NCBI GenBank assembly: GCA_916700875.1
Contig: CAKAKS010000060.1
Coordinates: 62,001 to 126,000 of the forward strand
Direction: 5' to 3'
DNA from: Sebastes aleutianus
Lineage: Eukaryota; Chordata; Actinopteri; Perciformes; Sebastidae
Length of the DNA stretch: 64,000 bases
Shown here: piece by piece, positions 46,326 to 57,614 of the stretch
Numbering within the stretch: the stretch's first letter is position 1
Layout of the letters: every line of letters starts with the position of its first letter
The notes under the pieces: generated by a model
Told to the model about the DNA's origin: nothing
What the model saw: only the letters and a program-made list of their open reading frames with translations
The model's database searches: none
Made by a program: the position numbers and the translations under genes

Positions 46326-46825
46326 AGAGCCCACCGGGCCTCGCGCGAGTTGAGCCTGCGAGCGGAACGAAGGTAAGAAAGATTCCTATGGTCTGTCCAG
46401 ACCACGAGTGGGTGAGCTTCGCCCTCCAGCCAGTGCCTCCATTCCTGGAGAGCCAAAATCACCGCCAGAAGCTCCCGGTTCCCCACATCATAGTTCTTCT
46501 CTGCCGGGGTGAGCCAGCGGGAGAAGAAAGTGCAGGGATGCAACTTCTGGTCGGAGGTGGAGTGCTGGGAGATGACCGCCCCCACGCCAGAGTCTGAAGC
46601 GTCCACTTCAACTACAAACTGAGCTGTAGGATCAGGGTGAGACAACACAGGTGCAGAGGTAAACAAAGACTTCAATTTAAGGAAAGCAGTCTCAGCTACA
46701 GCTGACATAAGTTTGGTTAGCAGTGTATCAACTTTACTATAGTCACGAATAAACCTGTGATAAAAATTGGCAAATCCTTGAAACCTTTGAAGTTTCTTTC
46801 TTGTTGGAGTAGGCCATTCGGCCAC
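46326..46825 (-). pseudogene. Ty3/gypsy RNase H region
   Basis: The frame reads FQGFANFYHRFIRDYSKV, FVVEVDASDSGVGAVISQ (first catalytic Asp) and RELLAVILALQEWRHWLEG (Glu), then VVWTDHRNLSYLR (Asp), the order of a gypsy RNase H. It ends at the solo LTR. It removes RNA from the RNA/DNA hybrid during replication of the element. A frame change separates it from the RT. Confidence 0.88.
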
Positions 46826-46916
46826 TGCCTAAACCTTGGCAGGGTCGGTTTTGGTCTGCCCTTTCTCCACCACAAAACCCAAGAAACTGACAGATGACAC
46901 GTGAAACTCACATTTC

Positions 46917-47492
46917 TCAGCCTTGACATATAATCTGTTCTCTAGTAGTCTTTGCAACACTAGTCATCAGAATATGTTCTTGGGGTGAGCGAGAAAAGAT
47001 CGAAATGTCATCTAGGTAGACGAAAACAAAACGGTTAAGCATATCACGTAGAACATCATTAATGAGAGCCTGAAACAGATCAGGAGCATTTTTAAGACCA
47101 AAAGGCATGACAAGGTACTCAAAGTGTCCCAGAGGTGTGTTGAAGGCAGTCTTCCATTCGTCCCCCTCCCTTATTCTCACCAGGTGGTAAGTGTTGCGGA
47201 GATCCAGCTTGGAAAAGATGGCGGCTTGATGGAGGGGACCGAAAGCAGAGTCAATGAGAGGAAGGGGATACTTGTTCTTAACCGTGATGTCATTTAAACC
47301 CCTGTAGTCAATACAGGGGCAGAGAGTCTTGTCCTTCTTATCGACAAAGAAGAAACCTGCTCCCAAAGTAGAGGAAGAGGGACGGATGAGTCCAGCAGCA
47401 AGAGAGTCAGTGATATAATTTTCCATAGCCTCCTTTTCAGGTCTAGAAATATTATAAAGTTTGCTGGACGGATAGGGGGCGCCAGGGAGCAA
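46917..47492 (-). pseudogene. Ty3/gypsy reverse transcriptase
   Basis: The 191-residue frame holds YNISRPEKEAMENYI, LCPCIDYRGLNDITVKNKYP, FSKLDLRNTYHLVRI (motif A Asp), MPFGLKNAPDLFQ (motif B) and FVFVYLDDISIFS (YLDD catalytic box). It covers most of the RT domain. The junctions to protease and RNase H are broken by frameshifts. Confidence 0.9.
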
Positions 47493-47671
47493 GTCAATAC
47501 CACAGTCGTAGGGCCTGTGAGGGGTAGCGATGACGCGCGATCTTTACTAAAAACCTCCTGGAGGTCGTGATACTCAGAAGGGCCCGAGGTGAGGTCAACT
47601 GGTTTAGATGGCGCGGGTGTGGTAGTGACAGAATGACAAAAAAGACTCCAATTAGTGATGGAAGCAGTAGA

Positions 47672-48160
47672 CTAGTCAATGTGTGGGTTGTGGAGCTTAA
47701 GCCAGGGGAGACCTAACACTGAAGGTGCAGTGGGTGAAGAAATAATGTACAGTGAAATGGACTCGTGATGATTACCAGACAGGAGTAGTGAAACTGGAGC
47801 AGTACAGTGAGGGATACGGGCGAGGAGCTTCCCATCTAGGGCGAACACGTCTTTGGGCTCAGGAAGAGGCTCGGAGGGTAGGTTGGAGCGAGAGACAAAA
47901 ACAGAGTCAATACAATTTTCATTGGCACCAGAATCAACCAGGACTTGTAGAGGTACGGAACTTGAGAGCATGACACAGTACCTTTGAGCTGAATACGTTT
48001 GGTGGAGGGTAATTCCGTAGCTGTATGAGCCCGCTCTTTTGGCGGCGTGGGGCATCGGGCTATGATGTTGTCCGCCTGCCCGCAGTAAATGCAGAGCCTC
48101 TGAGAGAAACGACGTTGGCGTTCCGCAGGAGTGAGCCTCATCCTCCCCACCTGCATGGGT
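47672..48160 (-). pseudogene. Ty3/gypsy gag zinc knuckle and protease
   Basis: From 48156 the - strand reads MQVGRMRLTPAERQRRFSQR then LCIYCGQADNIIARC, a gag zinc knuckle in which the usual His is Asn. After a frame change, VPLQVLVDSGANENCIDSVF gives the DSGA active site of the aspartic protease (near 47925), and SVLGLPWLKLHNPHID follows. This part of gag is separated from the rest by the LINE at 48168-51520. Confidence 0.82.
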
Positions 48161-48535
48161 TCCTCGAAGATCAGAATCAGAATCAGAATCAGAAAGGTGT
48201 TTATTGCCAGGTGTAAGGGGTATACACGAGGAATTTTCTTTGGCTTTGTTGGTGCGAGACAAATAGTATAATAACAAGAATAGATAAAACGTTAGAATAA
48301 AATAAGAATAAAAATTTACAATTTACAAAATAAGCTATAAAAACAAACATGATATAAACAAATAGTGCAAATATTGCCGGTGTGCAAACAAAACAATCAG
48401 GTATCAGAGGGAGAGAGAGGGAGAGAGAGGGATACTGTAGGGGGTGGTATTGAGAGTGTATGAGAGAGGGGGAGAGTCAGTGTCGGGGTAGGGAGGTGGG
48501 GGGGGGGCAGTAGTGTGTGTGTGGGACGGAGAGAG

Positions 48536-50095
48536 TCACAGGGGGGCAGAGGGGCTGTTGGAGAGCCCTACTGCCATGGGGAAAAAACTGTTTTTGTGGC
48601 GTGAGGTTTTGATCCTGATGGACCTTAACCTCCTGCCAGATGGTAAAGTCTGAAATAGATGGTGACCAGGATGGGAGGGGTCGGCCACAATCTTCCCTGC
48701 CCTCCTTAAGGTCCTGGAGGTGTACAGCTCCTGGAGGGAGGGAAGGTTGCAGCCGATCGCCCTCTCTGCAGCACGGATGACCCGCTGCAGCCTGGCCTTG
48801 TCCTTGGCGGTGGCAGCGGCGAACCAGACGGTGATGGAGGAGGTGAGGATGGACTCGATGATGGCCGAGTAAAAGTGCACCATCATGGTCTGTGGCAGGT
48901 TGAATTTCTTCAACTGCCTCAGGAAGTACATCCTCTGCTGGGCCTTACTGATGAGGGAGCTGATGTTTAGCTCCCACTTGAGGTCCTGGGCGATGGTCGT
49001 GCCCAGGAAATGGAACGACTCCACCGTGTTAACTGGGGAGCCGCGCAGGATGAGGGGGGGGAGAGGGGCTGAGTTCCTCCTGAAGTCCACTGCCATCTCC
49101 ACTGTCTTCAGAGCGTTAAGCTCCATGTGGTTCTGGCTGCACCAGGATGCCAGATGGTCAACCTCCCATCTGTAGGCAGACTCATCACCCTCGGAGATGA
49201 GACCGATGAGGGTGGTGTCGTCTGCAAACTTAAGGAGCCTGACAGATTGGTGTCTGGAGGTGCAGCCGTTGGTGTACAGGGAGAAGAGCAGTGGGGAGAG
49301 AACGCAGCCTTGGGGGGCACCGGTGCTGATAGTCTGGGTGTCGGAGACTTGCTTCCCCAGCCTTACGTGCTGACTCCTGTCTGTTAGAAAGTCTGTGATC
49401 CACCTGCAGGTGGAGTCAGGCACGCTCAGCAGGGAAAGCTTGTCCTGTAGCAGAGCTGGGCTGATGGTGTTGAATGCGGAGCTGAAGTCCACAAACAGGA
49501 TCCTGGCATAGGAGCCAGGGGAGTCCAGGTGCTGGAGAATGTAATGAAGGGCTAAATTTACTGCGTCATCTACAGACCTGTTGGCTCTGTAGGCGAACTG
49601 CAGTGGGTCCAGCAGGGGGTTGGTGATAGTCTTTAGGTGGTGGAGCACAAGGCGTTCAAAGGTCTTCATTATAACGGAGGTCAGGGCGACGGGTCTGTAG
49701 TCCTGAAGACCTGTGATCCTTGGCTTCTTGGGGACCGGGATGATGGTGGAGGCTTTGAAGCAGGCCGGCACCCTGCAGATTTCCAGTGATGTGTTGAAAA
49801 TCCCTGTAAACACTGGAGACAACTGGTCTGCACAGTGTTTCAGGGTTGCAGGTGAGACAGCGTCTAAGCCGGCTGCCTTGCGGGGGTTTTGTCCTTTGAA
49901 GAGCCTGTTGACTTCCCCCTCTTTGATGGACAGAGGTGTGAAGGGGGGGAGGGGTGTGCACAGGCTCGGTACTTGTGGAGAAAGCTGGGGGGGGGCTGGT
50001 GTTAACAGTGTTAACTGCTGGTGGCTGATGGCTGGGGGGAGAGGAGATGTAGTCAGGACTGGCACTTTGTCTGTCGAATCTGCAGTAGAACTCAT
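48536..50095 (-). pseudogene. LINE reverse transcriptase
   Basis: A 519-residue open frame. Motifs are KAAGLDAVSPATLKHCADQL, DYRPVALTSVIMKTFERLVL, RILFVDFSSAFNTISP (motif A), GAPQGCVLSPLLFSLYTNGC (motif B) and LLKFADDTTLIGL (FADD catalytic box). The C-terminal SSITVWFAAATAKDKARLQR and RHKNSFFPMAVGLSNS match the end of this LINE type. The frame is uninterrupted from the region before the RT to the stop, so this domain looks recently active. The upstream parts are frameshifted, so the whole protein is not. Confidence 0.92.
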
Positions 50096-51510
50096 TCAGC
50101 TCATTTGCCAGTCGGAGGTCATTCGTGGAGTGGGACGGTTTGGGCTTATAGTTTGTGATCTGCCTCAGCCCTTTCCAGACTGAGGCTGAGTCGTTGGCTG
50201 AGAACTGCTCCTGTAGTTTCTCTGAATACTGCCGTTTGGCCTCCCTCACCGCCTTGCCAAATGCGTATTTAGCCTCTTTAAAGCCCTCCCTGTCACCACT
50301 CCTAAATGCCTCTTCCTAAACCAAACGAAGCTGTCTGAGTTTGGCTGTGAACCAGGGCTTCTCGTTGTTATAGTGAACCCTGGTACACAGCTGTCCTCAC
50401 AGAAGCTGATATACGACGTCACAGCCTCTGCATACTCGTCCAGACTGTCAGTGGCGGTCCTAAACATCTCCCAGTCCGTGCAGTCCAGGCACTCACGCAG
50501 ATCCTCCACCGCCTCGCTGCTCCACTTCTTGGTCGTCCTCACAACCGGTCTAGCCAGTTTGACCCTCTGCCTGTAAGAGGGGATGAGGTGGACCAAGACG
50601 TGGTCGGAGTTTCCCAGCGCAGCGCGGGGAACGGTGTGATATGCCTTACTGATGTTGCAGTAGCACTTGTCCAGCGTGTTCTCCTCTCTGGTCGGACATT
50701 TAACAAACTGTTTATATTTTGGGAGTTCCTGTGATAAGTTCCCCTTGTTAAAGTCCCCAAGAACGATAACAAGAGAGTCCGGGTTTTTCCTCTCCACCTC
50801 CCGTATCTGGTCGGCAAGCAGCCGCTGCGCGAGCTCCACGTGAGCCTGAGGCGGGATGTAAACACCGACCAGAATGAAGGAGGAGAATTCACGGGGGGAA
50901 TAAAATGGTTTGCAATTGATAAAAAAGGATTCCAGATCCGGAGAACATGTCCGTAGAAGCACTGTCACGTCCTTGCACCAGCCGTCATTAACATAGAAAC
51001 ATATTCCCCCTCCCTTTGTGATAGCTCCGGGTCGCGGTCGGCTCGGAACAGCTGGAAGCCGGGAAGCTGCAGCGCAGAGTCCGGTATAGTTCCACACAAC
51101 CACGACTCAGTAAAACACAAGACTGAAGAGAGGGAAAAGTCTCTGTTGTTTCTCACCATCAGCAGCAACTCGTCCACTTTGTTGCACAGTGAGCGCACGT
51201 TGGAGAGGAATATCGCAGGCAGCGGAGTTTTCAGTCCTCTCTGTCTGAAGCGATTCAGCACTCCAGAGCGCTTTCCCCTCCTGCGCTTAATCGCTCGGCC
51301 GAGGGCCACAGCACCAAGTAAAAGGTGCATTAAATCCGCTGAAGGAGCCAGAAATGTGGGAAAAAGATCTGCTGGGGTGGATTCCCTGAGGTTCAGGATG
51401 TCTTCTCTAGAGAAAACAATCCGTGAACTTTCACAAAAAACAAAAGAAATACAAAAAAACAAGAAAAACAGAGCGCACCAATTCGCCGAGGCAGCCGTAG
51501 TTAGCGCCAT
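50096..51510 (-). pseudogene. LINE AP-like endonuclease region
   Basis: Starts MALTTAASANWCALFFLFFC. It contains FLSNVRSLCNKVDELLLMVR, CFTESWL, GGGICFYVNDGWC, VGVYIPPQA, VIVLGDFN (catalytic DFN) and ALGNSDHVLVHLIP (SDH), which are the ordered motifs of an apurinic-type endonuclease that nicks the target DNA. Frame changes near 51000, 50250 and 50100 separate it from the RT frame. The hydrophobic N-terminus is odd for a LINE and may be a chance run. Confidence 0.87.
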
Positions 51511-51520
51511 CTTGGAGAGA

Positions 51521-51757
51521 TGGAGATGGAGTTACTGGAGGCCGATGGTGGAGAGAAGGTGGAAGAAGGCGGCAGAGGAGATGCAGATGGTGCTGGCTGA
51601 TGAGTGGCCTTGGACTGGGAGAGGGGGAAGGGCACACTTTGCCTACCTGCTCTCTCCCTACGCCTCTCACGGAGGCAGTTATCTAAGCGAATAGCTGACG
51701 AAATTAGCCCCTCTAAAGAGGAGGTCTCGTCTCGGGCAGCCAGCTCATCCTTTAAAT
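51521..51757 (-). pseudogene. Ty3/gypsy gag, C-terminal segment
   Basis: The - strand reads KDELAARDETSSLEGLISSA and IRLDNCLRERRRERAGRQ, typical of fish gypsy gag just before the zinc knuckle. It is bordered by the hAT transposon on one side and the LINE on the other. Confidence 0.82.
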
Positions 51758-52283
51758 CAGGGGTATTCAAATCAAATTTAAAGAGGTCCAGTTAGAGAAA
51801 ATTTCTTGAAGCGAAGGTCCGGAAGATCATAATGTCTAACTATTTAGTATGATATATATTTAAGTAGCCTAGTAGTTGTATCAACATCTGCATGTAATCA
51901 ATACCTGACTGTCAAATCAAATTCAGTACGATTCAAAATCTTTTTGACAATGTTTATTGTCACGTAACATAGAACTGAACATATATGTATGACTGCAGAT
52001 ATGTATAATGTTCTCTCATTAACTAAATAAAAGTAGGGCTGCATTTAAAAATAAGAGAAAATAAATAAAATTTGAAAATTGTGCATGTTCAAATAAAGTG
52101 CTTAACTTCAGAAAAATAAAATAAAGGGAGGAAAAGCTTGAATTTTCCCTTTTCTGTTTCACATCTTGACTCAACAGTCTCAACCAATTTTACAGATAAT
52201 AAATCTCAACACATCTTAACAATTGAACAGTTTTAGAGTATCACTTTCTTCCCCTCTTATATCCCACTCCCCCACGTTTTTGC

Positions 52284-54221
52284 TCAGTGAGAGAATTGAG
52301 CTCTAGCTTGTCCTGCCAGGATTTTAAACCTGGGCTTGAATGGAGTCAGGGCCATTCTCATACACATGTGGAGGTGCTCATTGGCGAGCTTGGAACAATA
52401 TTTAGTTTTGATTATGTTTATTGTGGAGAAAGCTGCCTCGCAGTTGTATGTGGAGCCAAACATGGTCAAGATGTATAGGGCTACTTTCCTCAGACCTGGG
52501 CAGGCTGTCTCAGGGACCATTTGGAGCCAGAAAGTGGAAGGGTCAGTTCTTACAAACTACTCTTTCAGGGCCACATCTGCTTGGAGATCAACCAATTGCA
52601 TCTGGAGAGGCCCAGCATTTACCCATTTAAAGTGCTGTGTGACTTCCTTTGAGAACCCCCTGACATCTGTGATGAGAAAAGGGTTCTGAATGAACATGGT
52701 GAGCTGCTGTCCAAAGCTGAAGCTGTCAAAACGGTTGCTGAAGTTTACAATCAGCTTGTCAATAAAGTCAACAAAAGAAGACACATCTCTCCGTCCCTGT
52801 TCCTGTTCCTGCACTGCTTGGAAATGTGCACAGTCTCCCTGCAGGTCTTCCTTGAACACCTTGAGTTTCTTCTGAAAGGAGCGGACAGCTGTCATCAGTT
52901 CACAAATTGAATTGTCCTTGCCCTGTAGCCTCAAATTCAGTTCATTCAGATGTGAAGTGATATCAACCAAAAAGGCCACATTATCCATCTGTTTCTCATT
53001 TTCTAAAAAGAGAGAAAACTGGGTTGCCTTCTGACTTCTTAGCTCTGCCGAAAAAGATGCTACTTTCCCTCCTGATGGACCAAAAGCACGCAAACACCCT
53101 TCCTTTGCTGAGCCATCTCACATTGTTGTGCAGCAAAAGATCATCAGCATTGGCATCAACTTCTCTGAGGAATTCCCTAAGCATGCGATGCTGGTAGGAA
53201 GAGGATGCCCTGAGAAAATTGATCATTTTCATCATTGTATTCATCACCTCAGCATGCTCATCTGACAGGGAGGCGCAGAGGACAGATTGATGAATGATGC
53301 AATGGTAAGCTATGAGCTCAGGATTGTCCTCTTTCAGTCTTGCTACAGCTCCTTTCTCTCTCCCTATCATAGCAGGGGCTCCATCTGTGGTTATTGAAAC
53401 CACTTGTTTTGGCTCTATTCCTCTCTTCGTTAACATCTCCTTAATGGCCAGGTAGATGTCTTCTCCTCCTGTACTGGTCTGAAGGGGAATGACACCTAAC
53501 AGGTCTTCAAAGAATGCTTTCTGGTCTGTGTTGAAAAAAACAGAGGTAACAGCTGAGCATTGTTACATAATATGTGTGAGTCCACTGACATATTGGACTC
53601 ATCCACAGCTAAGCCTACACATGGTGCCTTATGCATGGCTTCATCTAGCTGGGTTAGCACGTCCTGAGTTCATATTTCACTTTTCTTTGTGGCAGATGAT
53701 GCTGACATGGGTATTTGCTTTATTTTATCACAAAGCTCTTGTTTTTGTTTTCCCTCAAGTAGTGTTTCAGCTACTGCACTCATGCATTCTTTGACAACCC
53801 CTCCATCAGTAAATGTTTTTTTGTGTTGACCCAAAATCCAAGCAACTCTGAGGGAACACTCATGAGCACGTTGTTGGGCAGTGAATGTGTGGCTCAGGAT
53901 CCTGGTGGACTGGTCTTATTGGGCTCTGAGACTACTTATTTTCTGTGATCTCACTTCAGATTTGAGTGGGTATGTTTGTTCAAAACCTTTATGTTTTGTC
54001 TCATAATGGCGTTTCACATTGGCACTTTTAATAAGTGCCAAAGTTTCTGAACATATGAGACACATTGGTTTAGTGCTCCCAGTGGGAAGTATGAACAGAA
54101 ATGAGTCTGTCCATTCCGGATTAAATGCTCTATTTTCACTGTCCACTTTTCTTTTTTTGGAGAGCGCCATTTGTTCCTTATTTTTCTCTCCCTTTCTCCG
54201 TCTCATTCGTCTCTTTCTCAA
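52284..54221 (-). pseudogene. hAT transposase (ZBED/SCAND3-like), in pieces
   Basis: In order on the - strand: a BED-type finger with MCLICSETLALIKSANVKRH (54080-53990); the catalytic core with VVSITTDGAPAMIG and YHCIIHQSVLC (53400-53270); LLLHNNVRWLSKGRVFACF (near 53110); NEKQMDNVAFLVDITSHLNE (near 52970); and the hAT dimerisation end MFGSTYNCEAAFSTINIIKT (near 52440-52380), stopping at 52284. At least three frame changes and internal losses break it. Similar proteins were domesticated in vertebrates, but this copy is decayed. Confidence 0.88.
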
Positions 54222-54412
54222 CTTTCTCCGGCTCAGTCGTCTGTTTCTCTCCCTTTCTTCGGCTCAGTCGTCTGTTTCTCTCCCTTTCTCCGGCTCAGTC
54301 GTCTGTTTCTCTATCTTTATCCGGCTCAGTCGTCTGTTTCTCTCCCTTTCTCCGGCTCAGTCGTCTGTTTCTCTCCCTTTCTTCGGCTCAGTCGTCTGTT
54401 TCTCTCCCTTTG
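54207..54412 (+). repeat. 31-bp minisatellite in the hAT element
   Basis: Roughly six to seven units of TTTCTCTCCCTTTCTCCGGC followed by TCAGTCGTCTG, with CTTCGG and CTATCTTTATCC variants. Located upstream of the transposase start on the - strand. Confidence 0.9.
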
Positions 54413-54775
54413 TTTTCTCTACATGTATCGCTATCTTTCTTTTTCTTTCTGTCTTTTCATGTGTAACTTGCCTCTAACTCTCTCATCTGTCTGCACTGTA
54501 GAGTCGCAATGTTTACCGCCTGGAATGCACAGACTTGATTGGCTGAGTGGTATCACGTGGGATGGTTTAACTCGCATGCACTTGGTCTGTGCATTTCCTC
54601 ATCCACTAAACCACTACCGTAAAGACTACAAAAGCTGCGCCGGCTAAAATAGAAGCGCCCCGTCAGGTTTTAAATCATAACCTTCTGTTTTGGCTGTAGG
54701 TCCCGGTCTGTATGGGACGGCTTCTGGGTCCGGACCCAGACCGCGGTCCGCCTGTTAGTGACCTATGCTTTAAAT

Positions 54776-55202
54776 CATCACTTAAACCACGAACCACCCG
54801 CTCTCGGCTGCGAGAATGCAGAAGTCAATGGAGTATGCGGAAAACTGAATCGGAACCCTGGCGTAAAGAAGGGAGCCGACTACTGGCTTCCTTTCCTTGC
54901 AACGGGTGATCAAAAACTTTAAGCATTTCTGCTGTGAAGGAAGAAAAAGACTGACAAATGGGCGAGTTACTTTTAACAATGGCCAAAGCCCAAGCCGAAG
55001 CTTTCTCCGACAACAAACTCATAATAAACGCTACTTTAGCTTTATCGGAGGTATAAGTCAACGGTTATTGGTCAAAAACTAGAGAACACTGGTGTAAGAA
55101 CTGACTGCATGACCCTACTATACCTGAATACCTGACGGGAGTCGGAATGAATGGCTCACGGAAGAGCTGGAGCCGGAGCCGGAGCCGGAACTGGAGCGTG
55201 GA
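54776..55202 (-). pseudogene. Ty3/gypsy gag, central segment
   Basis: Frames on the - strand give PFIPTPVRYSG-like text (near 55140), TSDKAKVAFIMSLLSEKASA, WALAIVKSNSPICQSF and SIDFCILAAESGW, the core of a fish gypsy gag. Frameshifts are present. It is flanked by the hAT element and the L2-type insert. Confidence 0.8.
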
Positions 55203-55210
55203 CTGGAGTC

Positions 55211-55446
55211 AATTCAATTCAATTCAATTCAATTTATTTTTGTATAGCGTCAAATCACAACAGAAGTTATCTCAAGACGCTTTATATATAGAGCAGGTCT
55301 TTGACCGTACACCATAGTTTAGAGACCCAACAGTATCCACCAAGCGCACTGTGGCCAGGAACAACTCCCCGATTACTGGGAAGAAACCTGAAGCAGGGTG
55401 GGCGGCCATCTGCCGAGACCGGATGGGGGGATAGATAGATAGATAG

Positions 55447-55491
<45 letters not shown>

Positions 55492-56080
55492 AGCAGCCAC
55501 AATAATAGCCTAGCAGCTGTAATAGCTAATACAAGTAGGACTGATAACACAAAACCAACAGTGGTGAATGGAAAGAGTGATAAAACAACTATCGGAATTG
55601 ATGTCATTGGGTCGTCCCCAGACGGGCTTTCAAGTGGAGCTTCCAGCTGTCTCAGTCCACCATACATCTGGCTAGCTCGCCAGCACTGTCCAGCATCTCT
55701 CCTCAGTACGTCCATGTTTGTTGGTGTGGGACGTCCCTGTGATCGATGCCCGTGCGTTGGTTCCCGCAGCATCAGCATGCTTGCTGGGAGTTCTTGATGT
55801 CTTTGGCAGTGACCGAGAAGTGTTATTCTCCAGGCTGCCACATTGTCACTAAGTGTTGGTAATCCCTTGTTAGCATTGGTAGTCCCTCGTACAGACGTAG
55901 TTAATTAATGATGGTAGCACTTGGTGTCAAGCAGGCACCGGACGCGGTAGCAGATGCAGCCACAATACCGGAGACATCCAGATCCAGGTGAAACCCCGCT
56001 CCAAGTTTACCCCTGCTCCAGGTATAACCTCGCTCCCGGTGTGATCCCGCTCCAGGTATGACCTCGCTCCAGGTGTGACC
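55211..56080 (-). mobile_element. L2-type LINE 3' fragment, second copy
   Basis: Flanked by CTGGAGTC at 55203-55210 and 56081-56088, an 8-bp target duplication. It is the inverted counterpart of 1322-2378: same AATTG tail, same GACCCAACAGTATCCACC and CCTCGCTCCAGG stretches. It is truncated sooner at its 5' end but has about 250 bp near 55560-55790 that the first copy lacks. It carries GATA plus GA repeats at 55430-55489. Confidence 0.85.
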
Positions 56081-56088
56081 CTGGAGTC

Positions 56089-56221
56089 GCCAACGTGGAG
56101 AGATGTGTGGAAACCTGATCTATGCGGCCGCCCAGCTGAGACATGTTGGTCGAAAGATTAGTCAGCGTGTCCATTATCTGTTGCAGGACTCTTTCGTGTT
56201 GTCCAACGCGGATTCCTTGAG
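56089..56221 (-). pseudogene. Ty3/gypsy gag, N-terminal segment
   Basis: The - strand reads GIRVGQHERVLQQIMDTLTN then LSTNMSQLGGRIDQVSTHLS, the amphipathic start of fish gypsy gag. It is split from the next gag part by the L2-type insert, and from the 5' LTR by the LINE at 56222-57610. Confidence 0.78.
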
Positions 56222-57610
56222 AGGCGAGGCGAGGCGAGGCGAGGCGAGGCGAGGCGAGGCGAGGCGAGGCGAGGCAAGGCAAGGGCAATTCTAAGTGCTT
56301 TACATAAACATTCAACAACATTGCGACAAAGTGCAAAAGAACATTAAGACATAATTAAAACAGTTATAAAAACATAAAAACATTAAAGATTAGAAAATAA
56401 AAACAAGCTAAAAATAAAAGCTAGGATAGAAGCTAAAATAGAATATAACACACAAGAGTAAAAGCTCTAGTGCAGTATATAAGATCATTATCTGGTTTAA
56501 TTAAAGGCAGCAGCAGCAAACAGGAATGTTTTAAGCTTTGATTTAAAAGAACTCAGAGTTGGAGCGGTCCTGCAGTTTTCTGGGAGCTTGTTCCAAATAT
56601 TTGGTGCATAAAAACTGATCGCTGCTTCTGCATGTTTAGTTCTGATTCTGGAGACACTAAGCAGACCTGATCCAGATGACCTGAGCTTGTTCCAAATATT
56701 TGGTGCATAAAAACTGAACGCTGCTTCTGCATGTTTAGTTCTGATTCTGGAGACACTAAGCAGATCTGATCCAGATGACCTGAGAGGTCTGGATGGTTCA
56801 GAACATAGCAGAAGATCAGAGATGTATTTTGGCCCTAGACCATTTAGTGCTTTGTAAATCAGCAGCAGTATTTTGAAATCAGAGACAGGGAGCCAGTGTA
56901 GAGACCTCAGAACTGGACTGATGTGATCCACTTTCTTGGTCTAAGTGAGGACTCTAGCAGCAGCGTTCTGAATCAGCTGCAGCTGTCTGATGAATTTTTT
57001 AGGAAGACCAGTAAAGACGCCGTTACAGTAGTCAAGTAGGCTGAAGATAAATGCATGGACTAGTTTTTCCAAATCCTGCTGAGACATCAGTCCTCTAATT
57101 CTTGCTATATTCTTCAGGTGATAGAAGGCTGTCTTTGTAATTGTCTTAATATGGCTGTTAAAGCTCAGGTCAGAGTCCATGACTACACCAAGATTTCTGG
57201 CTTGGTCTGAGCTTTTTAACATTACAGATTGTAGGTGAGCACTAACCTTTAATCTTTCCTATTTGGCTCCAAAAACTACGACCTCAGTTTTGTCTTTGTT
57301 CAGCTGAAGAAAATTCTGGCACATCAAATTATTGACTCAATGCACTCACTCAGTGCTTGTATCTGACTGTAGTCTCCTGGTGATAGAGTTATGTAAATGT
57401 GTGTGTCGTCTGCATAGTTATGGTAATTTATTTTGTTGTTATCAAAAATCTGACCCAGTGGGAGCATGTAGATGTTAAACAAAAGAGGCCCCAAGATGGA
57501 GCCTTGGTGAACTCCGCATGTGATTTTGTTCAGCTCAGATTTGCAATTACCTATAAACACAAAGAAGTCCCTGTCTTTTAGGCAGGATTTAAACCAGCTG
57601 AGTGCTATGC
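56222..57610 (-). mobile_element. L2-like LINE, 5'-truncated, with (GCCTC)n tail
   Basis: The - strand encodes GISGIALSWFKSCLKDRDFF, GVHQGSILGPLLFNIYMLPL (motif B), NYADDTHIYI (YADD box), LGVVMDSDLSFNSHIKTITK, HISPVLRSLHWLPV and FKSKLKTFLF. The order is that of an L2 RT from the middle of the palm to the C-terminus. Frame breaks near 57230-57330 and at 56935 inactivate it. The tail at 56222-56281 is about twelve GAGGC units on the + strand. Confidence 0.85.
56591..56788 (-). repeat. In-frame 99-bp tandem duplication in the LINE
   Basis: TTCCAAATATTTGGTGCATA begins at 56591 and again at 56690. The 33 codons between (ending in FYAPNIWNKL on the - strand) are doubled with few differences, keeping the frame. 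Confidence 0.9.
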
Positions 57611-57614
57611 CAGA

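Larger units (their letters stand above)
48168..51520 (-). mobile_element. Near full-length LINE (Rex/L2-CR1 type) inserted in gypsy gag
   Basis: The element runs from AAGATGGCGCTAACTACGGC (- strand, about 51515) to a (TCTGAT)n tail at 48171-48195. It carries one long coding region for endonuclease and RT with three frameshifts. The 3'UTR has CCAGGTGTAAGGGG-type sequence and ends ACCTTTCTGATTCTG. Gag sequence borders both sides (ISISP at 51525, EEPMQVGRM at 48160). A truncated sister copy is at 58062-59690. Confidence 0.88.
51758..54767 (-). mobile_element. hAT (Charlie-like) transposon inserted in gypsy gag
   Basis: The octamer CTTTAAAT flanks both ends (51750-51757 and 54768-54775), a perfect 8-bp target duplication. 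Terminal bases are CAGGGGTATTC and, on the other strand, CATAGGTCAC. The 3010-bp element carries a broken transposase on the - strand and a 31-bp minisatellite in its 5' part. Confidence 0.92.
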
